The position numbers were made by a program, and so were the translations under genes. Below the pieces are notes generated by a model. That model did not search any database, had not been told where the DNA came from, and saw only the letters and a list, made by a program, of their open reading frames with translations. Shown piece after piece: positions 1 through 8,309 of a stretch of 64,000 nt of DNA; the first letter of the stretch is position 1; each line of letters begins with the position of its first letter. Location of the stretch: NCBI RefSeq assembly GCF_003480915.1, contig NZ_QUKD01000001.1, positions 248,001-312,000 of the forward strand, read 5' to 3'. Origin of the DNA: Parabacteroides sp. TM07-1AC. GTDB taxonomy: Bacteria; Bacteroidota; Bacteroidia; Bacteroidales; Tannerellaceae.

Positions 1-1
1 T

Positions 2-1357
2 GTAAGGATGGAAGTTTCCGACCGTAGTGTGTATGAGCAGGAAGGTTTTTTGGTGACGTTCAAATTGTATGCAGCGCGTATGTGCGGATTGGATAATGCT
101 AAATTCCCGGAGTTTGAAGGTTTCCTGGCACAAGAGATCGAGCAACCGAATCCACAATGGATACAAGCACATTATAATGGTCGTAATTATTTTACCGTTG
201 TTTTGAAACAAACGGTTCTTTATCCGCAGCGTTCCGGAAAACTTACTATAGAAAGCGGGAAATTCGATGCTGTTATTCGTGTTCCGACCCAGCGGAAAAT
301 ACGTAGTATCTTTGATGACTTTGCCGATACGTATGATAATGTAAAGAAAATATTGGTTTCAAGTCCTGTTACGATCGATGTGAAAGCGTTGCCATCGGGA
401 AAACCGGCTTCATTCTCCGGTGCAGTGGGTAATTTCACCATGACATCGGACATTAATTCCAATAATGTAAAAACAAATGATGCGGTAACGATCAAACTGA
501 AAATTACAGGTAACGGTAATATCAAACTGATAAAGAATCCGGAAGTTGTCTTCCCGAACGATTTCGATATTTTCGATCCGAAAGTAGAAACAGACGTGAA
601 AACGACAGCAGCCGGAGTCAGTGGTAGCAAAACGATCGAATACATGGCTATTCCTCGTTATGCCGGCGATTTTGAAATACCGGCTATCTCTTTCTCTTAT
701 TTCGACCCTAAATCTGCCACTTATAAAACATTGAAATCGGAACCTTATAAGTTGCATGTAGAGCAGGGCGAAGGAGGAAGCAGCAGCTCTCCGGTCGTTT
801 CAAACTTCAGTAACAAGGAAAGTGTGAAGTATCTTGGCAAAGATATTCGTTTCTTGAAAGTAAAAGACTTCAATTTCGTTGCCAATAACGACATCTTCTT
901 CGGATCGTTCATGTATTACATGTGCTATCTCGTTCCGGCAATTTTGTTCATAGTCTTTTTCTTCATTTACCGCAAGCAGGTGAAAGAGAATTCCAATATC
1001 GCATTAGTCCGTACCAAAAAGGCCAATAAGATCGCTGTAAAGAGATTGAAGAACGCCGGTAAGCTGATGAAGGAAAACAAGAAAGAAGAGTTCTACGATG
1101 AAGTTCTACGTGCATTGTGGGGATATCTGAGTGATAAACTCAATATATCTCAGGCAAGCCTTACCAAGGACAATGTCGAGACCGAGTTGACCAGATATGG
1201 CGTGGATGAAGCCTTGATAAACGAATTTATGGATATTCTGAATACCTGCGAGTTTGCCCGTTATGCACCGGCACAGGCTTCGGATGCTATGGATAAATTA
1301 TATGAGTTAACCGTAGATGCCATTGGTAAGATGGAGAATACAATTAAAAAGCAATAA
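2..1357 (+). CDS. batD: BatD family aerotolerance protein, 5'-truncated by window edge
   Basis: C-terminal part of a BatD-like protein; the frame is open to the window edge, so the true start lies upstream and the first visible Met (position 8) is internal. About 450 residues are visible: an exported beta-rich region, one membrane span (about residues 301-323, rich in F/I/Y/L) and a cytoplasmic helical tail of about 120 residues rich in Lys. BatD proteins belong to the Bacteroides aerotolerance (Bat) set, thought to act with vWA proteins BatA/BatB in the envelope; their biochemical role is not settled. The next gene, a TPR/SH3 protein starting 2 bases after the stop, is BatE, which supports the call. 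Upstream batA-C would be outside the window. Confidence 0.85.
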   Translation, partial: VRMEVSDRSVYEQEGFLVTFKLYAARMCGLDNAKFPEFEGFLAQEIEQPNPQWIQAHYNGRNYFTVVLKQTVLYPQRSGKLTIESGKFDAVIRVPTQRKIRSIFDDFADTYDNVKKILVSSPVTIDVKALPSGKPASFSGAVGNFTMTSDINSNNVKTNDAVTIKLKITGNGNIKLIKNPEVVFPNDFDIFDPKVETDVKTTAAGVSGSKTIEYMAIPRYAGDFEIPAISFSYFDPKSATYKTLKSEPYKLHVEQGEGGSSSSPVVSNFSNKESVKYLGKDIRFLKVKDFNFVANNDIFFGSFMYYMCYLVPAILFIVFFFIYRKQVKENSNIALVRTKKANKIAVKRLKNAGKLMKENKKEEFYDEVLRALWGYLSDKLNISQASLTKDNVETELTRYGVDEALINEFMDILNTCEFARYAPAQASDAMDKLYELTVDAIGKMENTIKKQ

Positions 1358-1358
1358 A

Positions 1359-2126
1359 ATGAAGACGAGTATAAAGATGAAAAAAATATTGTTTTTTCTA
1401 TTGATTCAGTGTCTGGCATTAACAGCTTATGCGCAGGATGCAGCGATCAAAGAAGCTGAAGCTGCATATACGAAAGAGGATTATGGAAAAGCAATCGAAT
1501 TATATGAAGGGATACTGAAAAGTAATGGCGATTCTCCTGAGATATTCTATAATTTGGGAAACGCCTATTATAAAGCAGGTAAGATAGCCTCTGCTATCTT
1601 GAATTACGAACGGGCACTTGCCTTGGATCCGGGTGACAGCGATGTCCGCTTTAACCTGCAGATGGCGCGTCAGAAGACAGTTGACAAAATTGAACCTGTT
1701 GACGGATTTTTCCTGTCCAGATGGTTTGATTCTATCCAGAATATGGGGGCAGCCGACTCATGGGCTAAAACAGGAATTGTTTGCTTCATTCTGTTTATCG
1801 GGTGTTTGATCTTATTTTTCTTTTCAAAGCAGATTCGCTTGAAGAAGGTCGGTTTCTATTTGGGAGTATTGCTTCTGTTGTGTGTGATCATTTCAAACAT
1901 TTTTGCAAGAAACCAGAAGAATGAGCTTGTAAACCGTACACATGCTATCGTTTTTGCTCCAACGGTGACTGTGAAAAGTTCTCCTGATGCAAGTGGCACT
2001 GATTTGTTCATTTTGCACGAAGGAACCAAAGTCTCTGTAAAAAGTACATTGGGCGAATGGAGCGAAATTGCATTGGAAGACGGAAATGTTGGCTGGATGC
2101 CGACTAAAGATATTGAAACAATCTGA
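1359..2126 (+). CDS. batE: BatE: TPR and SH3-like domain aerotolerance protein
   Basis: 255 residues. An N-terminal signal peptide ending near AYAQ is followed by TPR repeats (about residues 25-95, with typical YNLGNAYYKAGK and ALDPGD elements), two hydrophobic spans (about 130-185) and a C-terminal SH3-like domain ending in a GWMP motif. This domain order is that of BatE. I chose the ATG at 1359 because it follows the batD stop by one base and gives a clean signal peptide; a Met six codons later is an alternative. A longer upstream reading would overlap batD and lacks a signal. It is co-transcribed with batD, and its stop overlaps the next gene's ATG (TGATG), so coupling with the phosphatase is likely. 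Confidence 0.85.
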   Translation: MKTSIKMKKILFFLLIQCLALTAYAQDAAIKEAEAAYTKEDYGKAIELYEGILKSNGDSPEIFYNLGNAYYKAGKIASAILNYERALALDPGDSDVRFNLQMARQKTVDKIEPVDGFFLSRWFDSIQNMGAADSWAKTGIVCFILFIGCLILFFFSKQIRLKKVGFYLGVLLLLCVIISNIFARNQKNELVNRTHAIVFAPTVTVKSSPDASGTDLFILHEGTKVSVKSTLGEWSEIALEDGNVGWMPTKDIETI

Positions 2127-2812
2127 TGGTAGAAAAAATATTAGCTTACGAACGAGATTTGTTCTTCATGCTTAACGGCAGCGATTCTCCTTTTCTTGAC
2201 CGCTTTATGTGGTTGTTTTCAGGAAAGGCAGTCTGGCTGCCGTTAGCAGCTTTTATATTGATCGTATTGCTGTATAAAAAGAAATGGAAAGAGTCCATTC
2301 TGATCCTGTTGGGTATAGTGTTTGTTGTCACTCTTTGTGACCAGTTTGCTTCTCATGTGTGTAAACCCATTTTTACCCGTTTCCGTCCGACTCATCATCC
2401 GGACTTTATGGATCAGGTGAAAACTGTTTTTGATTACCGGGGAGGTAGATATGGTTTTATTTCCAGCCATGCGGCAAATGCATTTGGTTTTGCAACCTAT
2501 ATGTCGTTGCTTTTCCGCTACCGCTTATTTACATGGACTATTTTCCTTTGGGCAGCTCTTACTGCTTATACACGCGTTTATCTGGGAGTTCATTTTATAT
2601 CAGATATCGTACCGGGAGCCATCGCCGGAGTCTTTTTCGGTTGGTTGGTATATTGGCTGTATGTAAAAGTGCATCCGGTCGTTACCGGTTCGGACGGGAA
2701 AGTCAGCGCCATCTATTCAGACAGCCGGAAACGTATTATTGTGTATGCTATATTTATCACAACCTTGCTAATCGCCATCTTTAATGTGCCTTTAGCAGGC
2801 TGGTTAAGATAA
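2126..2812 (+). CDS. PAP2-family membrane phosphatase
   Basis: 228 residues with several hydrophobic spans. The three PAP2 signature blocks are visible: K-x6-RP around KPIFTRFRP, the SH block in ISSHAAN (Ser-Ser-His in place of the usual PSGH) and the R-x5-H-x3-D block in TRVYLGVHFISD. The family removes phosphate from lipid phosphates; undecaprenyl diphosphate and lipid A are usual bacterial substrates, and the substrate here cannot be read from sequence. The start overlaps the batE stop by one base, which points to translational coupling at the end of the bat operon. No hairpin terminator is obvious in the 150 bases that follow. Confidence 0.85.
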   Translation: MVEKILAYERDLFFMLNGSDSPFLDRFMWLFSGKAVWLPLAAFILIVLLYKKKWKESILILLGIVFVVTLCDQFASHVCKPIFTRFRPTHHPDFMDQVKTVFDYRGGRYGFISSHAANAFGFATYMSLLFRYRLFTWTIFLWAALTAYTRVYLGVHFISDIVPGAIAGVFFGWLVYWLYVKVHPVVTGSDGKVSAIYSDSRKRIIVYAIFITTLLIAIFNVPLAGWLR

Positions 2813-2962
2813 AGTTAATTTGTAGCAGAGTTTTGCACATGTCGTAAAGCATGTTTGTTTATGAGCTGATTTTAACTAAATAATTTGTGGCTCTGATATA
2901 TATTGTTTAAGTTAGTGCCATAAATAATTAACCGAAGTATTAACCTTCAAAATAAAGGAACC

Positions 2963-3238
2963 ATGACAAAGACAATCACTTTTAATGAATTGCGCAGAAT
3001 TAAAGACCGTTTGCCTGACGGTAGTACTCATCGTATCGCAGATGAGTTAGGTTTAGCAGTTGAAACTGTCCGTAATTATTTTGGTGGATATAATTATAAA
3101 GATGGTAAAAGCTGTGGGATACACATCGAACCGGGTCCTGATGGCGGTTTGGTAGTATTAGATGACACAACAATATTTGAACGTGCTTTACAGATACTGG
3201 CAGAAACAGAAGGCGTATCGGAAGCACAACAGGCGTAA
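2963..3238 (+). CDS. Small helix-turn-helix DNA-binding protein, Bacteroidales type
   Basis: 91 residues. The first 50 residues look like a helix-turn-helix: RRIKDRLPDG, then RIADELGLAVETVRNYFGG, where the second helix reads like a recognition helix. The C-terminal half is short and acidic, without a recognised ligand domain. I judge this to be a conserved small DNA-binding protein of the order, of unknown target. It is monocistronic: a 150-base gap precedes it and a strong intrinsic terminator follows 18 bases after its stop. Confidence 0.6.
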   Translation: MTKTITFNELRRIKDRLPDGSTHRIADELGLAVETVRNYFGGYNYKDGKSCGIHIEPGPDGGLVVLDDTTIFERALQILAETEGVSEAQQA

Positions 3239-3255
3239 AGAAATTTACAGTACAT

Positions 3256-3302
3256 AAAAAATCCCATAGCTGACTGAACAAAAACGCTGTGGGATTTTTT
3301 TA
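3256..3302 (+). terminator. Intrinsic terminator after the small HTH gene
   Basis: Stem AAATCCCATAGC pairs with GCTGTGGGATTT (one G-T wobble), loop about 15 nt, followed by a run of T. Confidence 0.85.
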
Positions 3303-3347
3303 TTAATATACATTTTCCGATTGTTTAATCTATAAAAACACACCAGT

Positions 3348-4460
3348 ATGGAAGATAAATTAGTAACATTGGCTATTCACACGTTCGAGAAAGCACAAAT
3401 CCTGAAAACAATACTTGAGACGGAAGGAATTGAAGTTTATATACATAATGTAAATCAGATTCAGCCGGTTGTTTCAGCAGGTGTTCGTGTGAGAATTAAG
3501 GAGAGCGATCTGCCCCATGCCTTGCGCATTATTGAGGACAGCAAATGGCTTAGTGAGGATGCTCCGGAAGAAGTTGCAGCCCAGCAGGTAAAGAAGATCC
3601 TGATCCCGGTTGATTTTTCTGATTATTCCATTAAGGCTTGTGAGCTGGGTATCAATTATGCTTATCATGCAGGTGCAGAAGTCATGATCATGCATGCCTA
3701 TTTCAGTCCCTATTTCCCTTCGGCAATTCCTATGGGAGATACACTGGCTTACCAGGTGAATGAAGAAGAGTCTGTACAGAATGTGTTGAAACGTGTACAG
3801 ATCGATATGGAAAATATCTGTACTTTGATCAACCGTAAAATACAGTCTGGCGAATTACCGAAAGTAAAATATAATTATATACTTCGGGAAGGCTTGCCTG
3901 AAGAAGAAATTTTGGCTTATTGCAAAGAATATCATCCAACGCTTATTGTCATGGGTACGCGTGGAAAGAGCCAGAAAGAAATGGATCTGATCGGCAGTGT
4001 CACAGGTGAAGTAATCGAGGTTAATAAGGTTCCGGTTCTGGCTATTCCTGAAAACGTACGGTTCAATGATTTAAGCGAAGCCAAGAATATCGCATTTGCA
4101 ACTTCTTTCAATCAGCGTGACCTGGTAGCTTTCGACGAGTTTATGGAATTAGTGAAAGGATATGATATTCAGATTCACCTGTTCAATATATCGACCAGTA
4201 AAAATGAATGGAATGAAATACGTTTAACGGGTGTCCGTGAATATTTCCAAAAACAATATCCGGATGCGAATATCACTTATTCAGTATTGGCTGACGGTGA
4301 TTTATTACTGGCAATTGAAAAGTTCGTACGTGACGAGCAGATCGATGTAATAGCATTAAGCACATATCGCCGGAATATCCTGGCGCGTATGTTCAATCCG
4401 TCTATAGCACGTAAGATGTTGTTCCATACGGATACGCCATTGTTGGTAATGCATGCTTAA
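3348..4460 (+). CDS. Universal stress protein with N-terminal DUF2007-type domain
   Basis: 370 residues. Residues 1-65 resemble the DUF2007 'putative signal transducing' domain (short alpha-beta unit beginning EDKLVTLAIHTFEKAQ, with an acidic IIEDSKWL end). Residues about 80-225 form a Usp domain (KKILIPVDFSDYS start; nucleotide-binding-like GTRGKSQKEMDLIGSVTGEVI), and residues about 235-370 a second, more divergent Usp domain ending TPLLVMHA. The family binds ATP or acts as a stress-related switch in the cytoplasm; the specific role here is unknown. The G-x2-G-x9-G(S/T)-like pattern is present in the first Usp unit and not clear in the second, so only the first may bind nucleotide. Monocistronic by context. 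Confidence 0.8.
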   Translation: MEDKLVTLAIHTFEKAQILKTILETEGIEVYIHNVNQIQPVVSAGVRVRIKESDLPHALRIIEDSKWLSEDAPEEVAAQQVKKILIPVDFSDYSIKACELGINYAYHAGAEVMIMHAYFSPYFPSAIPMGDTLAYQVNEEESVQNVLKRVQIDMENICTLINRKIQSGELPKVKYNYILREGLPEEEILAYCKEYHPTLIVMGTRGKSQKEMDLIGSVTGEVIEVNKVPVLAIPENVRFNDLSEAKNIAFATSFNQRDLVAFDEFMELVKGYDIQIHLFNISTSKNEWNEIRLTGVREYFQKQYPDANITYSVLADGDLLLAIEKFVRDEQIDVIALSTYRRNILARMFNPSIARKMLFHTDTPLLVMHA

Positions 4461-4517
4461 AAAAGGACATAGGTTTATATCTATGAAAGATTTTTTTGTA
4501 CAATAGTTGATTTTTTG

Positions 4518-4547
4518 TTGCTCATGAACTAATTATTTATATTTTTG
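4518..4547 (+). promoter_or_regulatory. Bacteroidetes-type promoter of the histone H1-like gene
   Basis: TTG at 4518-4520, 19-base spacer, then TATTTTTG at 4540-4547, matching the TTTG/TAnnTTTG consensus. Initiation would fall near 4554, leaving a 5' leader of about 30 bases. This excludes the longer upstream Met at 4545 as a start. Confidence 0.7.
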
Positions 4548-4583
4548 TGCTTCGATTTAATAATAAAGAAAATCAAAAGTAAA

Positions 4584-4757
4584 ATGAAAGAGTTAGTAGA
4601 CAAAATCAATGTAGCAATTGAAGAGTTTAGCACAAATGCTAAAGCACAGGTTGAAAATGGTAACAAGGCAGCAGGTACACGTGCTCGCAAGGCTTCTTTG
4701 GAACTAGAGAAGTTGCTGAAAGAATTTAGAAAAGCATCTATCGAAGCATCTAAATAA
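4584..4757 (+). CDS. Histone H1-like protein (Hc1 type)
   Basis: 57 residues, almost entirely helical and rich in Lys, Ala and Glu (MKELVDKINVAIEEF start; GTRARKASLELEKLLKEFRKASIEASK end). The short length, repeated K/R-A pattern and amphipathic helix fit the small histone H1-like proteins common in Bacteroidales, which bind DNA non-specifically. The start at 4584 is chosen because a consensus promoter lies at 4518-4547 and would place transcription start downstream of the earlier Met. Its own promoter and a terminator at 4778-4812 make it a stand-alone, probably highly expressed, gene. Confidence 0.75.
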   Translation: MKELVDKINVAIEEFSTNAKAQVENGNKAAGTRARKASLELEKLLKEFRKASIEASK

Positions 4758-4777
4758 AATTTTATTTCAGTTATAGG

Positions 4778-4812
4778 AAAGGTGGTTATCTGTTTATGGT
4801 AATCACCTTTTT
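4778..4812 (+). terminator. Intrinsic terminator after the histone H1-like gene
   Basis: AAAGGTGGTTA pairs with TAATCACCTTT (one wobble) and is followed by TTTTTCG. Confidence 0.8.
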
Positions 4813-4940
4813 CGTTTTATGAATATCAATCACTCCGAATATCTGTTTCGAAAAAAGACATTATGCATATGAACAATGTGAATTTAAGATTGTTAGATGA
4901 AAGATAAAACAATATTAATCAATCTAAAAGAATAGAAAGT

Positions 4941-5105
4941 ATGATACCTAACACTGAATTGGAAAATGGTAAAGTAGAATTGATCCGTGAAATACTTGAT
5001 ATCAACGATATGCACGATATCGACTTGCTTAAAGAATACAATAAAGAACTGACCGATTCTTTAAGTATACAGGAAGTCGCCTCAGGCATGGAAAGTACCG
5101 ACTGA
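4941..5105 (+). CDS. Small acidic ORF, 54 residues, function unknown
   Basis: An ORF starting ATGATACCTAAC and reading MIPNTELENGKVELIREILD, then an acidic helical stretch (DMHDIDLLKEYNKEL) and ending GMESTD. A purine-rich AGAATAGAAAGT precedes the ATG. The pattern 'ELIREILDINDMHDIDLLKEY' type is reminiscent of small Bacteroidales proteins associated with regulators or antitoxins, but there is no DNA-binding part and no toxin next to it. It ends just before a strong bidirectional terminator, which supports it being a transcribed unit. It could be a remnant of a longer gene. Confidence 0.4.
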   Translation: MIPNTELENGKVELIREILDINDMHDIDLLKEYNKELTDSLSIQEVASGMESTD

Positions 5106-5136
5106 AAACTCTTCCCTCTTTATAAATAATGATCAT

Positions 5137-5174
5137 ACAAAAAACGCAATCTGAAAATAGGTTGCGTTTTTTGT
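5137..5174. terminator. Bidirectional intrinsic terminator
   Basis: Perfect 13-bp stem (5137-5149 with 5162-5174) with A-run on one side and T-run on the other, so it can act on both strands. It closes the small acidic ORF and separates the housekeeping genes from the surface-fibre locus. Confidence 0.8.
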
Positions 5175-5190
5175 ATAGATACACCAAATA

Positions 5191-5253
5191 GTTACGCAGC
5201 ATCCCGCCGGGTGTTGCGCAGCTTTTTGTGTGTCTAAGAGTACCTTTTCCCTC
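5191..5253 (+). promoter_or_regulatory. Conserved leader hairpin, copy 1
   Basis: GTTACGCAGC followed by a 10-bp stem (5195-5204 with 5209-5218, two wobbles) and GCTTTTTGTG. The same sequence lies at 9291-9353 and, more diverged, at 15149-15190, each time upstream of a surface lipoprotein unit. The stem followed by five T resembles an intrinsic terminator or attenuator in copies 1 and 2. Confidence 0.55.
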
Positions 5254-5321
5254 TTCGAGAGGGGGCAGGGGGTATGTAAGTTTTGAATTGTTAATGTGCG
5301 TAAAAAAAGGAAAGAGAGAGT

Positions 5322-5528
5322 ATGAAAAATGAAGCAAAAATAAAAAAGAATGATTTTGAGCAATCAAATGAAATTCAAAACGATAGGAGAAGAATGAAAA
5401 TCTCTTTCTTACCGAGAAAGAGAGCGGGTATCAAAATGCTTGAAAAACTAGCATTATTGGGCGCTAAAGTAGCAACTTTTAACGACAGGAGCAACGTTTT
5501 AGGGTACTTATTTGATACAATTTATTAA
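5322..5528 (+). CDS. Leader ORF straddling the left inverted repeat, copy 1
   Basis: 68 codons starting MKNEAKIKKNDFEQSNEIQ after a purine-rich AAAGGAAAGAGAGAGT, which looks like a good ribosome binding site. The first ~30 codons lie outside the inverted repeat and are almost unchanged in the second copy (9423-9557); the rest lies inside the 201-bp segment. Inversion would replace the tail and stop the frame 7-8 codons after the repeat. No domain is recognised. It could be a regulatory leader peptide or fortuitous; conservation of the start, ribosome site and first half in both copies favours translation. Confidence 0.4.
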   Translation: MKNEAKIKKNDFEQSNEIQNDRRRMKISFLPRKRAGIKMLEKLALLGAKVATFNDRSNVLGYLFDTIY

Positions 5529-5651
5529 AGTTAAAATATGTCTACTCCATAAGCCTAATGCGAAAACGTATTTTTATTGCATCTAACTAGCTGTAAAACA
5601 GCAGTTAATGAGAGGGATCAAAATTGGCTCTCTTTCTCGGTAAGAAAGAGA
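5401..5651. promoter_or_regulatory. Putative invertible DNA switch 1 upstream of adhesin 1
   Basis: Perfect 25-bp inverted repeats at 5401-5425 and 5627-5651 enclose 201 bp. Each repeat is itself a dyad: TCTCTTTCT, central TACCG, AGAAAGAGA, then GC toward the inside. Two 9-bp arms around a short asymmetric spacer are what a tyrosine recombinase core site looks like. The right repeat ends 54 bases before the adhesin ATG. A promoter-like TACTTTAG inside points leftward, away from the gene. Inversion itself is inferred from structure. Confidence 0.75.
5464..5495 (-). promoter_or_regulatory. Candidate promoter inside switch 1, facing away from the adhesin
   Basis: On the minus strand GTTG (5492-5495), 20-base spacer, TACTTTAG (5464-5471): one mismatch to each of the TTTG and TAnnTTTG consensus boxes. 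No better match was found on the plus strand within the segment. The -7 box is conserved in switch 2. Inversion would place it about 115 bases before the adhesin ATG, reading toward it. Confidence 0.4.
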
Positions 5652-5705
5652 GAGTTGAAAAAGTCGGAAAACTCATAAATGATGTAGTGAAAAAAGGTAA
5701 ACGGA

Positions 5706-8066
5706 ATGGGACATATAGGCAGTAAATTACAAAAACAAGGAGTTCTTATAGTACTCTTTACACTGGTATTAATAAACGCAAGTTGCGATGGACACATCGA
5801 CAATTCAGCTGTGAATCCGACGGATGAAAAGAAGGTGGAAGTCAGCATGGCTATCGGCTTTGCCGACGAAGCTGATGCCTGTAATCTGTCTGCCTCTACC
5901 AAGGCAAATGCAAAAGGGAAAGGCTCATTCGATGTGGAGTTGGTTCCGACAGCGACAACCCGTGCGGATGCGGCTAAACCGGATAAACTCTATAGGCTGG
6001 AGATTCGTCAATACAAACAAAATGGCGAATGTTATACCGGCAGTGGTCAAGATCCTACCGATCGGGAAATCGGTAAACGTCTTACTGTGTCATTGACGAA
6101 AGATGCCGACTGTCAGCTAGTTTTTGTTGCCTGGGGAAAAGATAGTCCAAAGTTGTTAGGAAAAATAGCTCTTTCCGAAGCACAGGAAATATCAATCGAT
6201 GCAGCTACAATCAATGCTATTTCCACGGCTGATATGTCTCAAATGCCTTACGTTCTCCATCTGAAACATGTCAATGTGACAAGTGAAGGTAAGATTACCA
6301 ATCCCGATGGTGAAGATGTCCGCATCCTTCTCAAACGACTGGCTACCCGATTAAATATTTTCTGGAATTATAATGTGCCTAATTATGACTTGAAGCAGAT
6401 CATCCTGCAAAGTATCCCTCGTAATTATAAGGTAGTACCAGCTCCTGATGAAAAGAGCATGAATACAACATACCCTTCAGTTATGGATCAATATATGGAT
6501 ATTCAGTTGACAGACGCTCAGATAAGTGCAGCCGATAAAAGTTATTCCTGCTGGGTTCCTGCTAACGTGCGTGGTATCAACACCGTCTCCAACGGTCCGC
6601 AATATCGTATCAAGGAGAATGCGCCGGTGGGTAGTTCTTACGTTAGTTTTATTGCAGCTAATACCTCGGATGGAAAAAAGAAACTCAACTATCGCGTCTA
6701 CTTGGGAGGAAAAGATTATTCCGATTACAATCTAAATGAAAATACGGATTATAGCTATAAGATCAACTTCAAACATATCGGTCTGCCAGTCGACGACAAG
6801 CGCGTGGCGATTATCGACCCGATACCGGCATCAGATAACAATGAGAATTTCGTTCCGACCGCTAACTGTTTCATGGTGGCTCCCGGTGGTGCGTTCTGCT
6901 TTAATCCTTACAAATATTATGTCAATGGAAGTATTTCCGAGAATGAATTATTGCAGGCATGGTGCGCTTCCTCTAAAGTCCAATCCGTAAAAGTTTTGTG
7001 GCAAACGAAAGAGAACGGTGACGTAGGCGACCCGGTATTAGGTGTAGTCAACTCTTCAACCGACCATACGAATATCGTGGACCTAATAGATGGAGACAAT
7101 TTCGACAAAGCCCGTATTTATTGTCGTGTTGCTCCGAATACCACCGGAGGAAGCGGTTTGATAGCTGCTTATGATGGTAAAGACGGAACAGGTAATATCC
7201 TTTGGAGCTGGCATATTTGGGTGACCGATTATGCTCCGTCAGCAACAGCAAATGAAACAATTCTTGAACCGGCTAATAAGCGTATCCTGAAATTTACAAT
7301 AGGCAGTGCAAATCAGCGACCTATGATGGATCGTAATTTGGGGGCAATATCCGGCTATATCGACCAAGCTCCCGATAAAGAAATCGATCGTGCCAAAGCG
7401 AACGGTTTCCATTATCAATGGGGAAGAAAAGACTTATATCCCAGCAGTTTTACCAATGACAAAAGTCAAAGGACAATTACGATTACATCCACGACAGAAC
7501 CGACTCATGGTATCATGAACCTGTTTCAGGCTGATGGAGTAACCTATCAACCCTATGATGTAAAAGACGCACAAGCGTCTCACCAGGAAGCTTACCGGAA
7601 TCCGTTGTCTCTTTATCTAAAGAAAGATTGTAGGCGTTGGATAAATCCCATGCCTGACGGTTTTCGTACGGTCTGGCTTAACAAAACGGTTCACGACCCT
7701 TGTCCCGCCGGATGGCGTATTCTTGTAAGTAGCGAATATACTCCATTGTGTAATCAGAAAGCGAACACGGGTAGTGTTGTTGACGATGGAGGTATATTAT
7801 TGTATTTCGATAAAGAGAAGAAACATTCTACTTATATCCGTCTTACAGGCTATTGGTATAGTAATAATATATTCAAATTCATAAGTACGAAAGCATTGAT
7901 TTGGAGTGGCGATGATACAAAAAGTGGTAACGATCCAACTGGAGGCGGCGATGGCTTTTATTTATTCATAGATTATGACGGTAGTGCGATGATAAACGGA
8001 GAGATCATAAACACCGGCCATGAAATAGCCGCTTTAAGCCTCCGTTGCATCCAGGATCGAAAGTAA
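5706..8066 (+). CDS. Surface lipoprotein adhesin 1, DUF4906-type with FISUMP-like C-terminus
   Basis: 786 residues. Lipoprotein signal with lipobox LINAS-C27. TKA and TRA sites (STKANA, TTRADA, about residues 60-85) match the trypsin-like cleavage motif of Bacteroidales pilins. Residues about 90-370 resemble DUF4906 proteins, with the characteristic YLGGKDYSDYNLNENTDYSY segment. From about residue 400 follow islands typical of the Fibrobacter succinogenes major domain (MMDRNLGA, YQWGRKD, HDPCPAGWR, LSLRCIQ). Its twin at 9806 shares the first ~400 residues closely and diverges after, so the C-terminal half is probably the exposed, ligand-binding part. Likely a pilus tip or accessory adhesin on the outer membrane. 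Expression is probably switched by the inverted-repeat segment just upstream. Confidence 0.75.
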   Translation: MGHIGSKLQKQGVLIVLFTLVLINASCDGHIDNSAVNPTDEKKVEVSMAIGFADEADACNLSASTKANAKGKGSFDVELVPTATTRADAAKPDKLYRLEIRQYKQNGECYTGSGQDPTDREIGKRLTVSLTKDADCQLVFVAWGKDSPKLLGKIALSEAQEISIDAATINAISTADMSQMPYVLHLKHVNVTSEGKITNPDGEDVRILLKRLATRLNIFWNYNVPNYDLKQIILQSIPRNYKVVPAPDEKSMNTTYPSVMDQYMDIQLTDAQISAADKSYSCWVPANVRGINTVSNGPQYRIKENAPVGSSYVSFIAANTSDGKKKLNYRVYLGGKDYSDYNLNENTDYSYKINFKHIGLPVDDKRVAIIDPIPASDNNENFVPTANCFMVAPGGAFCFNPYKYYVNGSISENELLQAWCASSKVQSVKVLWQTKENGDVGDPVLGVVNSSTDHTNIVDLIDGDNFDKARIYCRVAPNTTGGSGLIAAYDGKDGTGNILWSWHIWVTDYAPSATANETILEPANKRILKFTIGSANQRPMMDRNLGAISGYIDQAPDKEIDRAKANGFHYQWGRKDLYPSSFTNDKSQRTITITSTTEPTHGIMNLFQADGVTYQPYDVKDAQASHQEAYRNPLSLYLKKDCRRWINPMPDGFRTVWLNKTVHDPCPAGWRILVSSEYTPLCNQKANTGSVVDDGGILLYFDKEKKHSTYIRLTGYWYSNNIFKFISTKALIWSGDDTKSGNDPTGGGDGFYLFIDYDGSAMINGEIINTGHEIAALSLRCIQDRK

Positions 8067-8309
8067 TAAACAACCCGGCGCAAGCTGGACTTGGATAAAC
8101 AAAATATAAGGTCTACCCCGGACCTGCCAGCAACCGGGGCAAACGAGTTCTTTGACATGATGAGATTGATAAAAGGAGGGGAGTAATACCTATCCGGATA
8201 GCGATTGATAAATTTGCTTATAAAATAGTGATAAATATTCTACATCGTATGAAAATAAAAGTATATATTTGTCGCACATCCAATATCGGATGTACAAAAC
8301 TATTTAGCT
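8067..8309. other. Intergenic region with hairpins and a repeated promoter-like 27-mer
   Basis: A short hairpin (CCGGC-gcaa-GCTGG) follows the adhesin stop, then CCCCGG/CCGGGG arms (about 8114-8139). Positions 8147-8173 are identical to 13204-13230 upstream of the AAA-ATPase gene. A TATATTTG box at about 8265 is a likely -7 element for the nuclease gene. Confidence 0.5.

Larger units (their letters stand above)
5191..8100 (+). repeat. Long direct repeat, copy 1 (leader, switch and adhesin gene)
   Basis: The block from the leader hairpin through the invertible segment and the adhesin gene to the short CCGGC hairpin after its stop is repeated at 9291-12240. Similarity is near-identical in the leader and in the first ~400 codons, then breaks into short conserved islands in the variable C-terminal half. 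The two copies are separated by a single nuclease gene. Confidence 0.85.
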
